From NCBI GenBank assembly GCA_013398955.1, contig VWPU01004056.1, positions 1-64,000 of the forward strand: DNA of 64,000 nt. Direction: 5' to 3'. Shown piece after piece: positions 40,101-52,100 of this stretch; position 1 is the first letter of the stretch, and every line of letters begins with the position of its first letter. The notes under the pieces are model-generated. The model was not told where the DNA came from and made no database searches. It saw only the letters and a list, made by a program, of their open reading frames with translations. The position numbers and the translations under genes were made by a program. The DNA comes from Callaeas wilsoni. Its lineage: Eukaryota; Chordata; Aves; Passeriformes; Callaeidae.

Positions 40101-43100
40101 TTGCCCTACTTAAAATTTTAGTTTTAGGTGAAAAGTATGGCAAGGTTGGAGGTGGGGTTTTTAATTTTAAGTGCTGGTATGACTTCCCTCAAAGTCATTT
40201 TTTTCATTATGATTCTTATTCTATTTGTTTAATGAATTATATTAAGAAGGGAAGGTTTTTGTGCTGTTAAATATTTCTCATTTGTGAACCAGATGCTATT
40301 CTTCATTACACTGCTGTAATGCCAGAATCATCATGTTAGAGGTAATTGCATCCTGACCCAGCCTAGTGGAGCTACGTGCTGGGCCTGTCGCTTTGTTTTC
40401 AGCTCAGTAGGCCTTCTCTTTCCTGAGGCTTTGATCTCTTGCCAAGTTACTCTGTTGGTATCAAGCTGAGGGGTTTTCCACTGGACTTCTATTATAGGGC
40501 ACACCAAATATTTTCCTTTTTTTTCTCTTTCCTGGTTGCATTTTAACCTCTTTTATCTAGCTTTCTCAAAATGATAAGTATTCCAGAACATTCCTTTCTG
40601 TGGGATAGTTTCCTTACCTTGCAAATGAATATATTCTTGTACGAGATGGTTACACCCAAGTTCATACAATGAGGCTGTGATGCATGTGGAAGTTATAAGA
40701 CCATGAATCCTGTTAGTGTCTCCTTACCTGACTCACTGCCCTGTCAATTTCCGTATTCTCAGGTGCCAGAAATCTCCACAGGTTCTTCAGTCTCTGAGTT
40801 TTTTTCTGATTCACTGTTTTGAAGGATAGTCTGAAATACAGAGTAGGATTTGTGCTCCAGTGAGTAATGCTTATGGTTAAAGCTGATGTATTGTTTCCAC
40901 GTGGTTTTTAATAGATAGGCACAATACAATTAATATATATAACAATATAGTTACCTTAGTCTAAGTGGCTTTGCCCCTGTCTTTACAGAAAAGCACCTGG
41001 CGGAGTTCAGCAGTGCCCAGGAGCGATGGTCTCTTCCTTGGACTGGAGCTTCCCTCAGTGATAGTTTTCCCTCAGTGATAGTTTTCCCTCAGTTGTCTCT
41101 GTATTGGTAGATAGATGGGGCAATGTGCATGATTTATGTGAGTGCTTTAGCATGAAGTTCTCACTACGGCTTTTTGAAAAGATTGTGTCTTTTTATACAC
41201 TGTAGCTTTCTCATGACCTAACGCGTTTAAAGGAGCATTATGAAAAAAAGATGAAAGATTTGATGTCAAACACTGTGGGAGCAGTAGAGATTCAGCAACT
41301 AAAGCAAAAACATGAGCTGAAGGTAGTGTAGCTGATTTTTGTAGTTGATTTTTGTAACTAGCTACATTTAAATAATTGCTTTTCCAACACAGACAATGTT
41401 GTCTTTTATTAATAGCTTGAAAAAGTAGACAATAATTTGTGTGAAATGAATTCTGAATGTGCTGAATTTTGATTGTGCAGTCTTAAATTAAAGACTGTAA
41501 TATTGCTATAGTCTTCTTGGTCAAGGACCTTTTCTCATGCTTGCTTTTAATGTTAACAGTCTCAGAAAATGAGATAGGGCATTGTCTTTCCCTGCTGACT
41601 TGTGCCCTTATCCCAGAGTGTGAGCCAGGTGTACAAGCCTAGTGCCTCTCTGAGACCTTGGCTCCATGGGGCTAGCCTAGCCCTAGCTCTCCAGCCACAC
41701 AGGATCAAATTGGGAATCTCCCTGATCTCCATTCTGAATGGAGTCAGTATGAAAAGACTGGGTTTTTGCTAAAAGCTTCAATCTCAAACCCAGAAATTGC
41801 CTGATTGCAGCAAGACAGCTTTGTTTGTGTTCTGACAGTAGTGGGGATTTTTGTTGTGGTGATATTTTGGGAAAGACGTACAAAGCAGAGTCATTTAATA
41901 AACATTTTCCAGCAAACAAAATTTCTTTGGTCGTTTTTTTTTCTGTTCCATGAATTTCATTTGGCTGTAGTAATGCACTAGAAGATTATGGAATTCTTAA
42001 TTAAATCAATGTATTTCTTCAATGAATGAAGTTATTAGTTGTAACTTTTTCCTTCATAACAATGTTTAAGAACACAGTTAATATATAACTGAGTCTAGGG
42101 GATAATCTTTAGGTCAGAAATACTTTGGAAGAGTTATTGGGACACTGAAAGATGGCCATTAATGACCTGTGAGTAGTAGATATTTGTTCCATAAGATATC
42201 ATCTCAGACTATTTAAAGTTTATATTTTTGATGCAGAAGGGTTCTTAAGCATTTCTGCACTTTTAGACTTGCATACAGTATTGCCATGAAGTAAGTCCTT
42301 GTCTCCAGTTTTTATTTTATTTTGAAATACAAGGGCTCAGCTCTGAGCTTTCATGGTTCTTTCTACTTATTTTATATTCGTTTGACTTTGGACGATATTG
42401 GTAGCCTAAAAGTGTGCAGGCTCAAATGTTTTTGTATTATTCACTGAACATGTAGACTATATTTTTTATCTTACAGATGCAAAAGCTTATGAGAGCTGCT
42501 AGAGAAGGTACCAAGGACGGACTTGAAAAGACAAAAGCAGCTGTGAAGAAGGGTCGTTCCTTCATTCGGACAAAATCTTTCATTTCTCAAGGTATATGCT
42601 ATTTACAGTGTTTCTCTTTGTTACATTCTCTAGTAATTTCTGAGAAAGAAGATGAATGGCCTAGCAAATTTTTGTACTGGGAGCTGAGAGCTAGATGCAA
42701 GGAATCAGATATATATCAGCAATGTATGGTATAATATTCAGTTCAGAAGACAGTATGGTCAATGCATCTTCAGCAGTTTTTTATGTTTGGGGCAAGAACC
42801 TGAGTGACCTGAGAAACCTGAGGACCACAGAGAAGGGTCAACTTAAAAACAATGACAAAAAATCGCACCAAACAGTGTGATCTAGGTCCTGGTAGATGGA
42901 GGTATGGAAATGATGTTAAGTTACTGATGTGGTGTAACCCCAGCCAGCAGCCAAGCCCGACAGCCACTCGCTCACTCTCCCACCACCAGGACTGGGGAGA
43001 GAATTAGAGGGGTAAGAGTGAGAACTTGTGGGTTGAGATAAAGACAGTTTAATAGGGAACATAAAAGCCACACACAAGCAAAGAAAGACTAGGAAGAGTT

Positions 43101-46100
43101 CACTGCTTCCCAAGGGCAGGCAGACGCTTATCCATCTCCAGGAGAGCAGAGCCCCATCACATGCGGCAGTTACTTGGGACACAAACACCATCACTCCAAA
43201 CGTCCCCTCCCCTTACTCCTCCTTCCTCCCACTTTATGTACTGAGCATGATGTCATATGGTCTGGAATATCCTTTTGGTCAATTTGGGTCCCCTGTCCTG
43301 GCTATGTCTCCTCCCAACCTCCCATGTACCCCCAGCATCCTAGCCAGCATGGCAGTACAAAAAGCAGAAAAAGGCCTTTGCTCTGTGTAAGCCCTGTTCA
43401 GCAATAACAAAAACATCTCTATATTATCAACCCTGTGTCCAGCAAAAATCCAAAATGTAGCTCCATACTAGCCACTGTGAAGAAAATTAATTCTACCCCA
43501 GCCAAAACCAGCACAGTTACTTAGTCTGTCTAGGTCTCTCCGTCAAATAACTCTTGAAAGTGCTGTTGAGACATGGTTTTCAGTGGAGGAGTAGTTGATT
43601 ATTTTAAAAAGTTCATCACTGGCAAGGAGTAATGCTTTCCGTGCTTAAGAGTGGAAGTAGGGGAAAAGACTGTTCTGCTTAATCAGTTTGATGATTTTTG
43701 ATGAAAGCTGAGTTTGGTTTGGGAAAACAGAAAATGATGTAAAATCAAAACGCCGCGGAAGTATTTGTGTTCTTTCTGTAGTTGAGAGCAAGTGATAGTC
43801 CTTTGTCATGAGCCTTGTCAGCAGCCGTCCACAGGTAATTTTTTCAGGAGACAGGTGGTAGTAAATTAAACTAGTTTCTTTTTCAGGATAAGTCTGACAG
43901 ATAGTGTATCTTTCTGCTCAAGTTCAGAGCTTATAAAACTACAGTTTTAGGAAGCTAAAAGCGCAAGGCTGGAACAAGATATTTTTATTGAGAGAGGTAA
44001 GATAAAGTTGCATCCTGTCTGTATGGGCCAGGACAAGTCTTACATCCCTGTCATGACCTCTGACTGCTTCTCAATGTACTTAATTCACAGATTGAATATA
44101 GAAAGGTACTTACACAAAATGAAGTGATCAAAAAACGTATCCTTAACTCCTTGCAGTTGAACAGATGAAAGTGATCTGCAGGGCAGTGTTACAGTGGACC
44201 TGGCATTCCTTCTTACATTTCTAGATATTAAGTTGCAGACATAGTGTATCTGTGGATGGCTGAATTCCGTAACCACTTTCCCAGTCAGCAGGGAGCTAGT
44301 GACAAATTTGGTAACTAAACTCACAAGTTTCTCCCAGCCATCAGATCTGCTTCCCTTATTTCTCTGTTTGTTCTAAGACAGTTTCTCATACTGTTCTTTA
44401 TGTCTCCTTTCCTCGTGTGTGCTTGTTTGGGTGGCTGCGTACTGCCATCTATCAGTGCAGTTCAGTGGTGCTTTTTCAGTAAAATTTTTACCCACGGAGC
44501 AGTGCAGAATCCCTCACTCCATTCTGATGAAAGCAAACACTTTGATAAATTTGACTATACTTCAGCTGTGGAAGGGTGCATGGAATTTTTTTAGCTGGAT
44601 CGCATTATGGGTGTGTTCAGTTTCTTCCCAGGGATCATTTATTTTAAAACTGCTGGCCCTGGAGCTGCAGTGCTTTAACCCAAGTTGTCATGTCCTGCCC
44701 TCTGGACAGCCCAATTCTCCTGCCTGAGAGGAGGGAGGAGAGGTCAAGCAAAAGATGCTTAGGCTGTCTCCAGCTATGGGATGTTAGGATACCTTTGAAA
44801 TGTTCTGTATTAGAGTGCCTATTGGTGATGGTATTTATGTGGTTTCACAGATGATACAGAAGTGCCGGGAAATTTCTTTTGTTCAGTAAGTGAAAATTTA
44901 TAATTTCTGTGCTCGGATGATGGAGTCTTGGCTTTTTTGGTTTTTTTTTGCTTTTTTCTTCTTTCACTCTACAGGTAAAAGCTGACATTTTGGTTATTTA
45001 TTTGTAGATCATAGATCATCATGTCTGGAAGAAGAAGAGCTAAATTTATTTATCGATGTGGACTGTATGCATACGGAAGCAATTATGACTCCTATGCCTG
45101 AAGGATTATCACAGCAGCAGGTAGTAAGCTTTGGGAAATATGGTCTTCTGCCTCTTTTTTCTCCCCTTCTGCTCTACACTAATGGCTCTTAGGTGCCTTT
45201 GGTCTTTGAACATACTGGCATTTTACTGAAGTGGACATCAAATTCAGTAGTTTTTTGAAAATTGGTGTGTGTGCAAATAGTTGCATCGGTCCTGAATTCA
45301 CCCAGAGATGCAAAATGCTGGTTTGCATTATAAAATTATCTATAAAAATGATATTGTTTCACTACTTGAACACTTAAGCTAAATGTGATGGGTTTGAGTG
45401 AAAAAAAGAAGAGAGTTAAAGAAATTTTATTGAATCAGAAAACATTGCTCCAGGTGCTCTGGGATTTCCATTTTAAGTGTAGAGAATATCGTGTATGCTC
45501 TTTGAATCTAAAGGTTTTTCTTGGTTAAAAAAAAAATCATCCCCAGTTAAGTCAAAGTGTACAGAAGAATTCATTTTGCTATTCTCCACCTCAAACTGTA
45601 TATTCACCATGGAAGTCACTTCAAAAAATACTGAAATCAGCATCAGTTAAGAAATTTTGGCTGAAAATAAATTCCGTGGGTTCATGTTACTGTATTGTGG
45701 TGTCAAGTCATGAATTAGTTGGTCAGTACCTTCAGAAAATGAGCAAAAAACCAACCTAAGGGGCAATTGAGGAGAGTGCTATATTTTTTTTGTTTGATTT
45801 GTTTTGTTTTACCTTTTACCTGGGTGAGGTTTACTTTTCTCTTGTGTTTAACACAGTGAAGTGCTAATCTTGTAACAATGCAACTACCAAGTTTTGTTTC
45901 ATTACTATAAGATTTTATTATAATGTGAGATTTCAGCATCAGTCTGAATGCTCTTTCCTTCTTTCTTAATAGGAATTTGAGTTTCAGTGGGGTGATTTTG
46001 TATAACTAAGTTTACCCTCTTTTGCAAAAAAACCCCAGAGTGTTTGTAGTTTGGAGCAAACTGGTAATAGTTGTGTAAGTCATGACAAATATTGCTCATC

Positions 46101-49100
46101 TGCCCAGGAGGAGCTGTCCAAGTGGGCAGGAATGGAGTTAGGAAAGCCAAAGCTCAGCTGGAGCTAGTGAGGTGTGAGGGGCAACAGTGAAGGGTTTCTT
46201 GTATGTACATTGGCAACAAAAGGAGGCTGAGAAAAACACGATACACTGCTTGGTGGGGCATGGACCTAGTGAGAAAGGGTCAAAACTGTGCCACCTTTGC
46301 CTCGGGTTTTACTGGTGAGGCTTGTTCTCAGGACTCAGCCCATGAGCCCAGAGACAGGTCTGCTGGGGTGAAGCCTAATCTGCAGCTGAGGGAGCTGAGG
46401 CCATTTGGACATACAGGTGTCTGTGCAACCAGATGGGATGGATTTGAGGATGCTGCAGGTAAGGCCTTTCTCAGTCATTTAAGATCACAGTGATCAAAAG
46501 ACTGGGAAAAAGTGTCACACTCTTACCCACATGGAGGAGAATTGAATCTGGCCCCACCTCAGTCCCAACAAAAGTGATGGAGCACATGCTCCTGGGAGCT
46601 ATATCTGCGTTCAGTAGGACAGGAGGGTGAGTGGGGAAAAATCAGCATAGATGAACCAGAGTCCATTTGTGCATGACCAGCTTGAGCCCCTTTGAGGTGA
46701 CTGGCTTGTGGGCAGAGGGAAGCAAAGTGTGTCACTTACCTCCGCCTTAACAGGGCTTTAGCTGTCTGCTGAAGCATTCCTGTACCCCTGTGGGTGAGAT
46801 ACAGTCTGTACGGGTGGACTAAAGGGTGGGTGGAAAACAGGCGAGGACGCCACGCTCAGTGAGTCTGTGGTACAAAGTGGTCAGCGTTAGCGCTGTCCCT
46901 CAGGAGCAGGCTCAGGCCTGTGCCATTTAAAGCCCGTATGAGTAATCTGGATGCCAGCTGCAGTGCACATCTGGAGGTGACACCAAACTGGAGGGCTGCA
47001 GCAGCTGTGTGTGGGAGGTCGACTGCTGGTCAGCAGGGCTCCGCTGGGCTGGGGTGCACAGAAACACCGGAGCAGCTCGGGGGGGCCAGCATAGCTCTGG
47101 CCCTGGGCAGGGGTCACAGCCCTGGCTCCGGGAAGGGGTCACAGCCCTCGCTGTGGGACGGGGTCTTAGCCCTGGCGCTGGGAAGGGGCCACAGCCCTGG
47201 CTGTGGGACGGGGCCACAGCCCTGGCTCTGGGACGGGGTCTCAGCCCTGGCGCCGGGAAGGGGTCACAGCCCTGGCTCTGGGACGGGGTCACAGCCCTGG
47301 CTCTGGGAAGGGGTCACAGCCCTGGCTGTGGGACGGGGTCACAGCCCTGGCTCTGGGAAGGGATCACAGCCCTGGGCGCCCCAGGCCAGGACCCCCTGGC
47401 AGCCCAGCTGCCCTGTCACAGCAGAGCTGCTCTGTGGCCATGCTGGCTTCAAACAGCAGGTGGCATGATGGCTTCTGTTTAAATCCTGGTGCCTGCAGGT
47501 ACTCGGACTAGGGTTCATATCTATTGCAATAACCTAAAGTCACTATTAAGTATTCGTTTTGTGTATTATAAAGCCTGAAAGTTTTATTTCTACAGATGTT
47601 TCTTTTTTTCAGAAGAATGAACTGTGACTAAAAGTAGGATTAGTATTCTTCACCAGAGCAGCTGATACCAAATAAGACACTCCTAAATCCATTCTAAACA
47701 CAGAGTAGACACAACTAATTTTACTGTATACATATTTAAGCAAAGCCTCAGATAATTTTGAGGTCCTCCTTTCAAATTCCAGTACTTGAAAGAAAATTCT
47801 CACATAACCTGAATTTAATAATGCAAAACACTAATGTGGAGAATTTAAAGGCAGTGATGGTGGAGGAGGCAGAAGGCTGTGGAGTTCTGGAGCAGAATGA
47901 AGCAAGCCTGAGAACTGAGTTTCATGGTCATTTAGGGTAGGTTAAAATAGCAAAATGAGCACTTTTGCCTTCTCTTGTAGTTATGCAAAGTGGTTTGATC
48001 CTACTGCTGTGCTGTCTTCTCCCTCATAGTCCCCCTTTTGAAAATTCTGGGATGAGCTGGATTAGGAAATGGATTTGGGTGAAAACAAATCCTTATAACC
48101 AACAAGAAATCTAATTGATGGCAAGAAGCTTAAATTCTAAACCAGATTGATTCTTCAGTCCTTCCTGTCCTGCCACCCGCACGTACATACAAAGTGCATT
48201 TCAGCTGAATTACAAAAGCAGAAGGTGGAGAAGGAGGTGCAATAAATAGGCTGTAGTTTGTTAACATGAAATATGGTAGCATTTCCAGAAGCTCTTACAA
48301 CTCTATCAATGCATATAAATACAGATAAGATGGGAGTTTTCACTTATGCATGGTAATGCCCAAAAGAGAATCCTGACTTGGGTACTTTCTCAGTGGTACA
48401 GTTTATGTGGTCTTAACTTTAAAAGGCAATTAGTATTTGCTTGTTTGCCCTTTATGTTGCTCCTAATAAATTTATAAAACCTGTTAAAAAATAAAATGTA
48501 GGACTGATTTTTGAAAACTTGTTATCTATTTCGTTGTAGCAAATCACTGAAGTAGTCAACATCATCTTATACCTATGATTGTTTCCATTAATGCCTACAT
48601 ATATACATTTAAGATGCATAGGATTGTAGTATATCCTGATTTGGAAGATCACTAGGTTCATTGAAGTCTAACTCCTGGCCCTGCACACAACAGCCCTAAA
48701 AATTGCACCAGATACCTGAGGGCATTATTAAATGCCAAAGTGAAAACACAAGTTTCAAAAGTAAAGCTTGGAATTACAGTAGTCAGAAAAAAATTACAGA
48801 TATCGATACAATAATTGTTGTGTTCTTTAAAATAACTAGTTTTAGAGTAATAGTAAATTTAATTACTTTTGAAGAGGCACGGTATTATTTTATTGCAGTT
48901 CCAGTATTGAAATTGCTTTGTATTTCTTTAGTTTTATTAATGTGAGCATTTCACCATTTCCAACTATGATGAATGTGTTACCTGATTAGAGCTTTGGACA
49001 AAACTTTGTTGTTTCAACAGGTTGTGAGAAGGTATATTTTGGGCTCTGTAGTTGATAGTGAGAAGAATTACGTGGATGCTCTCAAAAGAATCCTGGAGGT

Positions 49101-52100
49101 ACCTTAATCTCTTTTACATTTAAAAATTTTGAATATTTGAAAAAGAATCATTAAAGATTATTAAAGAATCTGTCATATGACTAACACAGATTTTGATACA
49201 GATGCTTCATGCTAAATGTTTGGTGATTTTGTGTGTGTGTACTGTTGCATAAGTTAGTTTTTCTGCTTATAGAAGTCCATTTTTTTGTTGGTTTAAATCA
49301 ATTTGCTTTTTTTTCCCCCCCACAGCAATATGAGAAGCCCCTTTCAGATATGGAACCAAAATTACTGAGTGAAAGAAAACTTAAAATGGTCTTCTATCGA
49401 ATTAAGGAAATTCTTCAGTGCCATTCAATGTTTCAGATTGCGCTGGCGAGTCGTGTATCCGAGTGGGACTCTGTTGAAATGATCGGTGATGTCTTTGTTG
49501 CTTCAGTAAGCAAATGTGTCAGAACAGATAATCTGTTTTTATTTTAGTCTTGTTTTTCCATCTCCATATCTTTCTAACTTAGCTGCTTTATTCCTGTGTT
49601 CTCCAATGCCTGTGGCAACTGTTGGAGTATGCATGTACTATCCTGATAAGGAAACTGACACCAACATGTCTTCAGCTTGGTTGGCAGATGTGAAAGGATT
49701 GTGAGCAAAGTTTTCAGGCTTTGATTAATCTTTCAGACATTTAAGTAAACTGTTTATTTTTATGAGAAATCAGAGATTCACAAACGCACCGAAATTAAGG
49801 GGAGACAGGCTCAGCATCTCGTAAAAAATGGGTAGTCATACCTAGTAGTGTGCAAGTAGAAAGAAACCACAGTAGGTAATGTCCTGAATTCCTGAGTTTG
49901 AACTGAGATGGGGCACTGATAAAGAGTGCCTGTAAAATGCTATCCCATCATTAATGGAAGTCCATTCAGTAAAGGACAGAATTAGCTACTGCTTTAAATT
50001 AGAAAAAACAAGAAGTGGCCTTGGTTGATAGAAAGATATTGTTCGCCATGAAAGTGTGACTGGAAGAGGCTGCCTGCCTTCTGGTTTGAATGCTTTGTTT
50101 TATTGCCACCCAGGTGCTGGAAATCATCTTTTCATGCCTGCTGTAAGAGAGCTGGGATCTGATCACAGTTCGCCCAAAATGAAATAGTTACTAAAGATTT
50201 GTTGTTTAAAGCAATCCTGTCTTGTTGTGACTGAAGCAAGTTAGGTAGTCTTAATAAGACCAGCTTTGCAAAAGAGAGGGATAAAATTACCAAGAAGATA
50301 ATGGGCAGTGATCTTACCATTCCCATGACTGTTTGCAGGCCACACAATCTGTCTGCTTTTTTGGTAAGTCCTTAATGGCTGAAGTCAGGGTGTGAAGGCC
50401 CTGGGACTTTGCTGATTCACTTAATCTGGAAGACAGGCAGTGAGATGATCAGGGGATCTCAGCTGCCACTTAGAATCTCAGTGGATGCCCTTTGATTGCC
50501 CATAGTCCTCAGGTTCTGCCCCAGTGTTCTAGCCAAGATGAAGCAGTTTCTGTAAATACATTTCTTGCAATTCACAGCTGTTATATCTTTCTGTTTCCAA
50601 CCTGTCTTCTGCAGAAAGATTATTCTGGATATTACCAGTATTTCTGTATATCCAGCACTAGGCCAAGCAAAGCCTTTAGTCCTGAGCAAGGCGAGTCCCT
50701 AACAGCCAGAAGTCTATATAGCTGTGCTGGCAGAGGTCTTTTGTATTTATAGTTAAGATTTGCCCTTTTTTCTTTTCAGTTTTCTAAATCTATGGTATTG
50801 GATGCATACAGTGAATATGTAAACAACTTCAGTACAGCAGTTGGGATTCTCAAGAAATCTTGTGCCACCAAACCTGCCTTTTTAGACTTCTTAAAGGTGA
50901 GTTCATTCGATCTTAAAATAGCTGTGCATGTGCTATAAATAAGAAAGTATGAGTTAAGTTGGGAGGAAATTTGACTGCTGAAACTGTATATTGTCTCACT
51001 GGTTTTATGGACTTAAGGTCTGTTTTATGGGTTTGGCACAAAAAGACCCCAAAGGATGCTCTTCCAGTACTGTATTTAGGGCATAGTAACTGTTAGATCT
51101 GGGATTTATTTTGAAGTGCACAGTAGTTTTATTTTTATTCAAATCAGTTTATTGGTGTTTGCATTACTTTATTTGGCTAAACATTAGGATTCTTCCGTAT
51201 CAGGTGAGCTTCAACACCATATGAAGCAACTCTTTAATGTGAAATTTATTTTAATTCTTATTTGTTTATTGTATTGTGAGAAGGAGTGTAGCTGGATTTC
51301 CATTCCACAACAATTTCCTTGTATTTTGAAGATTGTGTTTCTGGCTTGGGGTTGAAATTGGTGATTTTTTTTCAGAATGCATACTGCCCTGTTGCTTGTG
51401 ATGATGTGTATGGAGAGCCTGGCACACACAGTAGAAGTGCTGTGAATCCCTAGGGTTGACACCTTACAGAGGGTACACAGAATCCATTGCAAAGCTTTTG
51501 GGCTGTCTGGGACATTGCTGAGAGTCTGAAAGCTCAGCTTGTCTCGTTCCCCAAGCATCCTGGATTGAGTTGTGCCTCTCAGAGCTGTCACCCTGTCAGG
51601 TCTGTTACAGTGGTCTGCAAAACACTAAAATCGGGTGCCTAGTGCAACTCTTAGGTTGCCTAGAGAAGGGTGGCAGGGGTTTGTCTTCAGATCTTAAAAT
51701 TAACTAACAACTTTTTGGAGTGTGCATAACTCTGTGCAGGATGATACTCTGGAAGCCTCAAGCACCACGAAGATCAGACTCTCCAGTGAGCATGTAGTGT
51801 CATCATACTTCTACAGTTAAAAGCATGTTTTTCCAATAGAGACATAATCCACACCTCTCGTCACTGTCTGTCAGTTCCACACTGGTTCTGCTTGCAGAAC
51901 CACAGCCAGACTCTGATGACAGATGACGCTTCTTTACCTTTCCTTTATTTTTTTTTTTGCCCACTGGCAATGAAGATCAGAATCTTCACTGTTTGGAAAA
52001 AAATAGATGTTTGTGGAGATAATTATGGAAATAAATTGTTGTGAAGCTGATAGTTGTAGCAATAAATAGCAATTTAAGCACAACACCAGTTTAATAACAT

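Larger units (their letters stand above)
37682..41205 (+). other. ARHGEF10: Intron 8 of ARHGEF10, with assembly gap
   Basis: A 3.5 kb intron containing a 250-base run of N (38983-39232), an A/C-rich patch near 39880-39930, and a short 17-bp tandem repeat (TTTCCCTCAGTGATAGT, two and a half copies) near 41050-41093. The 38270-38760 and 39590-39960 stretches are GC-richer but not assigned. Confidence 0.8.
45121..49020 (+). other. ARHGEF10: Intron 11 of ARHGEF10
   Basis: A 3.9 kb intron carrying a long sense CR1 copy (about 46090-47090), a G-rich 25-bp minisatellite right after it (47095-47369), and a short antisense CR1 piece (48645-48745). The flanking parts, 45121-46090 and 47480-48640, are AT-rich and unassigned. 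Confidence 0.85.

Noticed and set aside
46203..46493. 96-codon frame starting [11 protein letters not shown]
   Set aside because: It matches the pattern of CR1 ORF2, not a host gene, and is interrupted downstream.
46920..47511. Long frames of 182, 157 and 102 codons over the minisatellite
   Set aside because: All three forward frames are open purely because of the stop-free 25-bp repeat; the products are repeats of the same low-complexity peptide and start inside a CR1 fragment.
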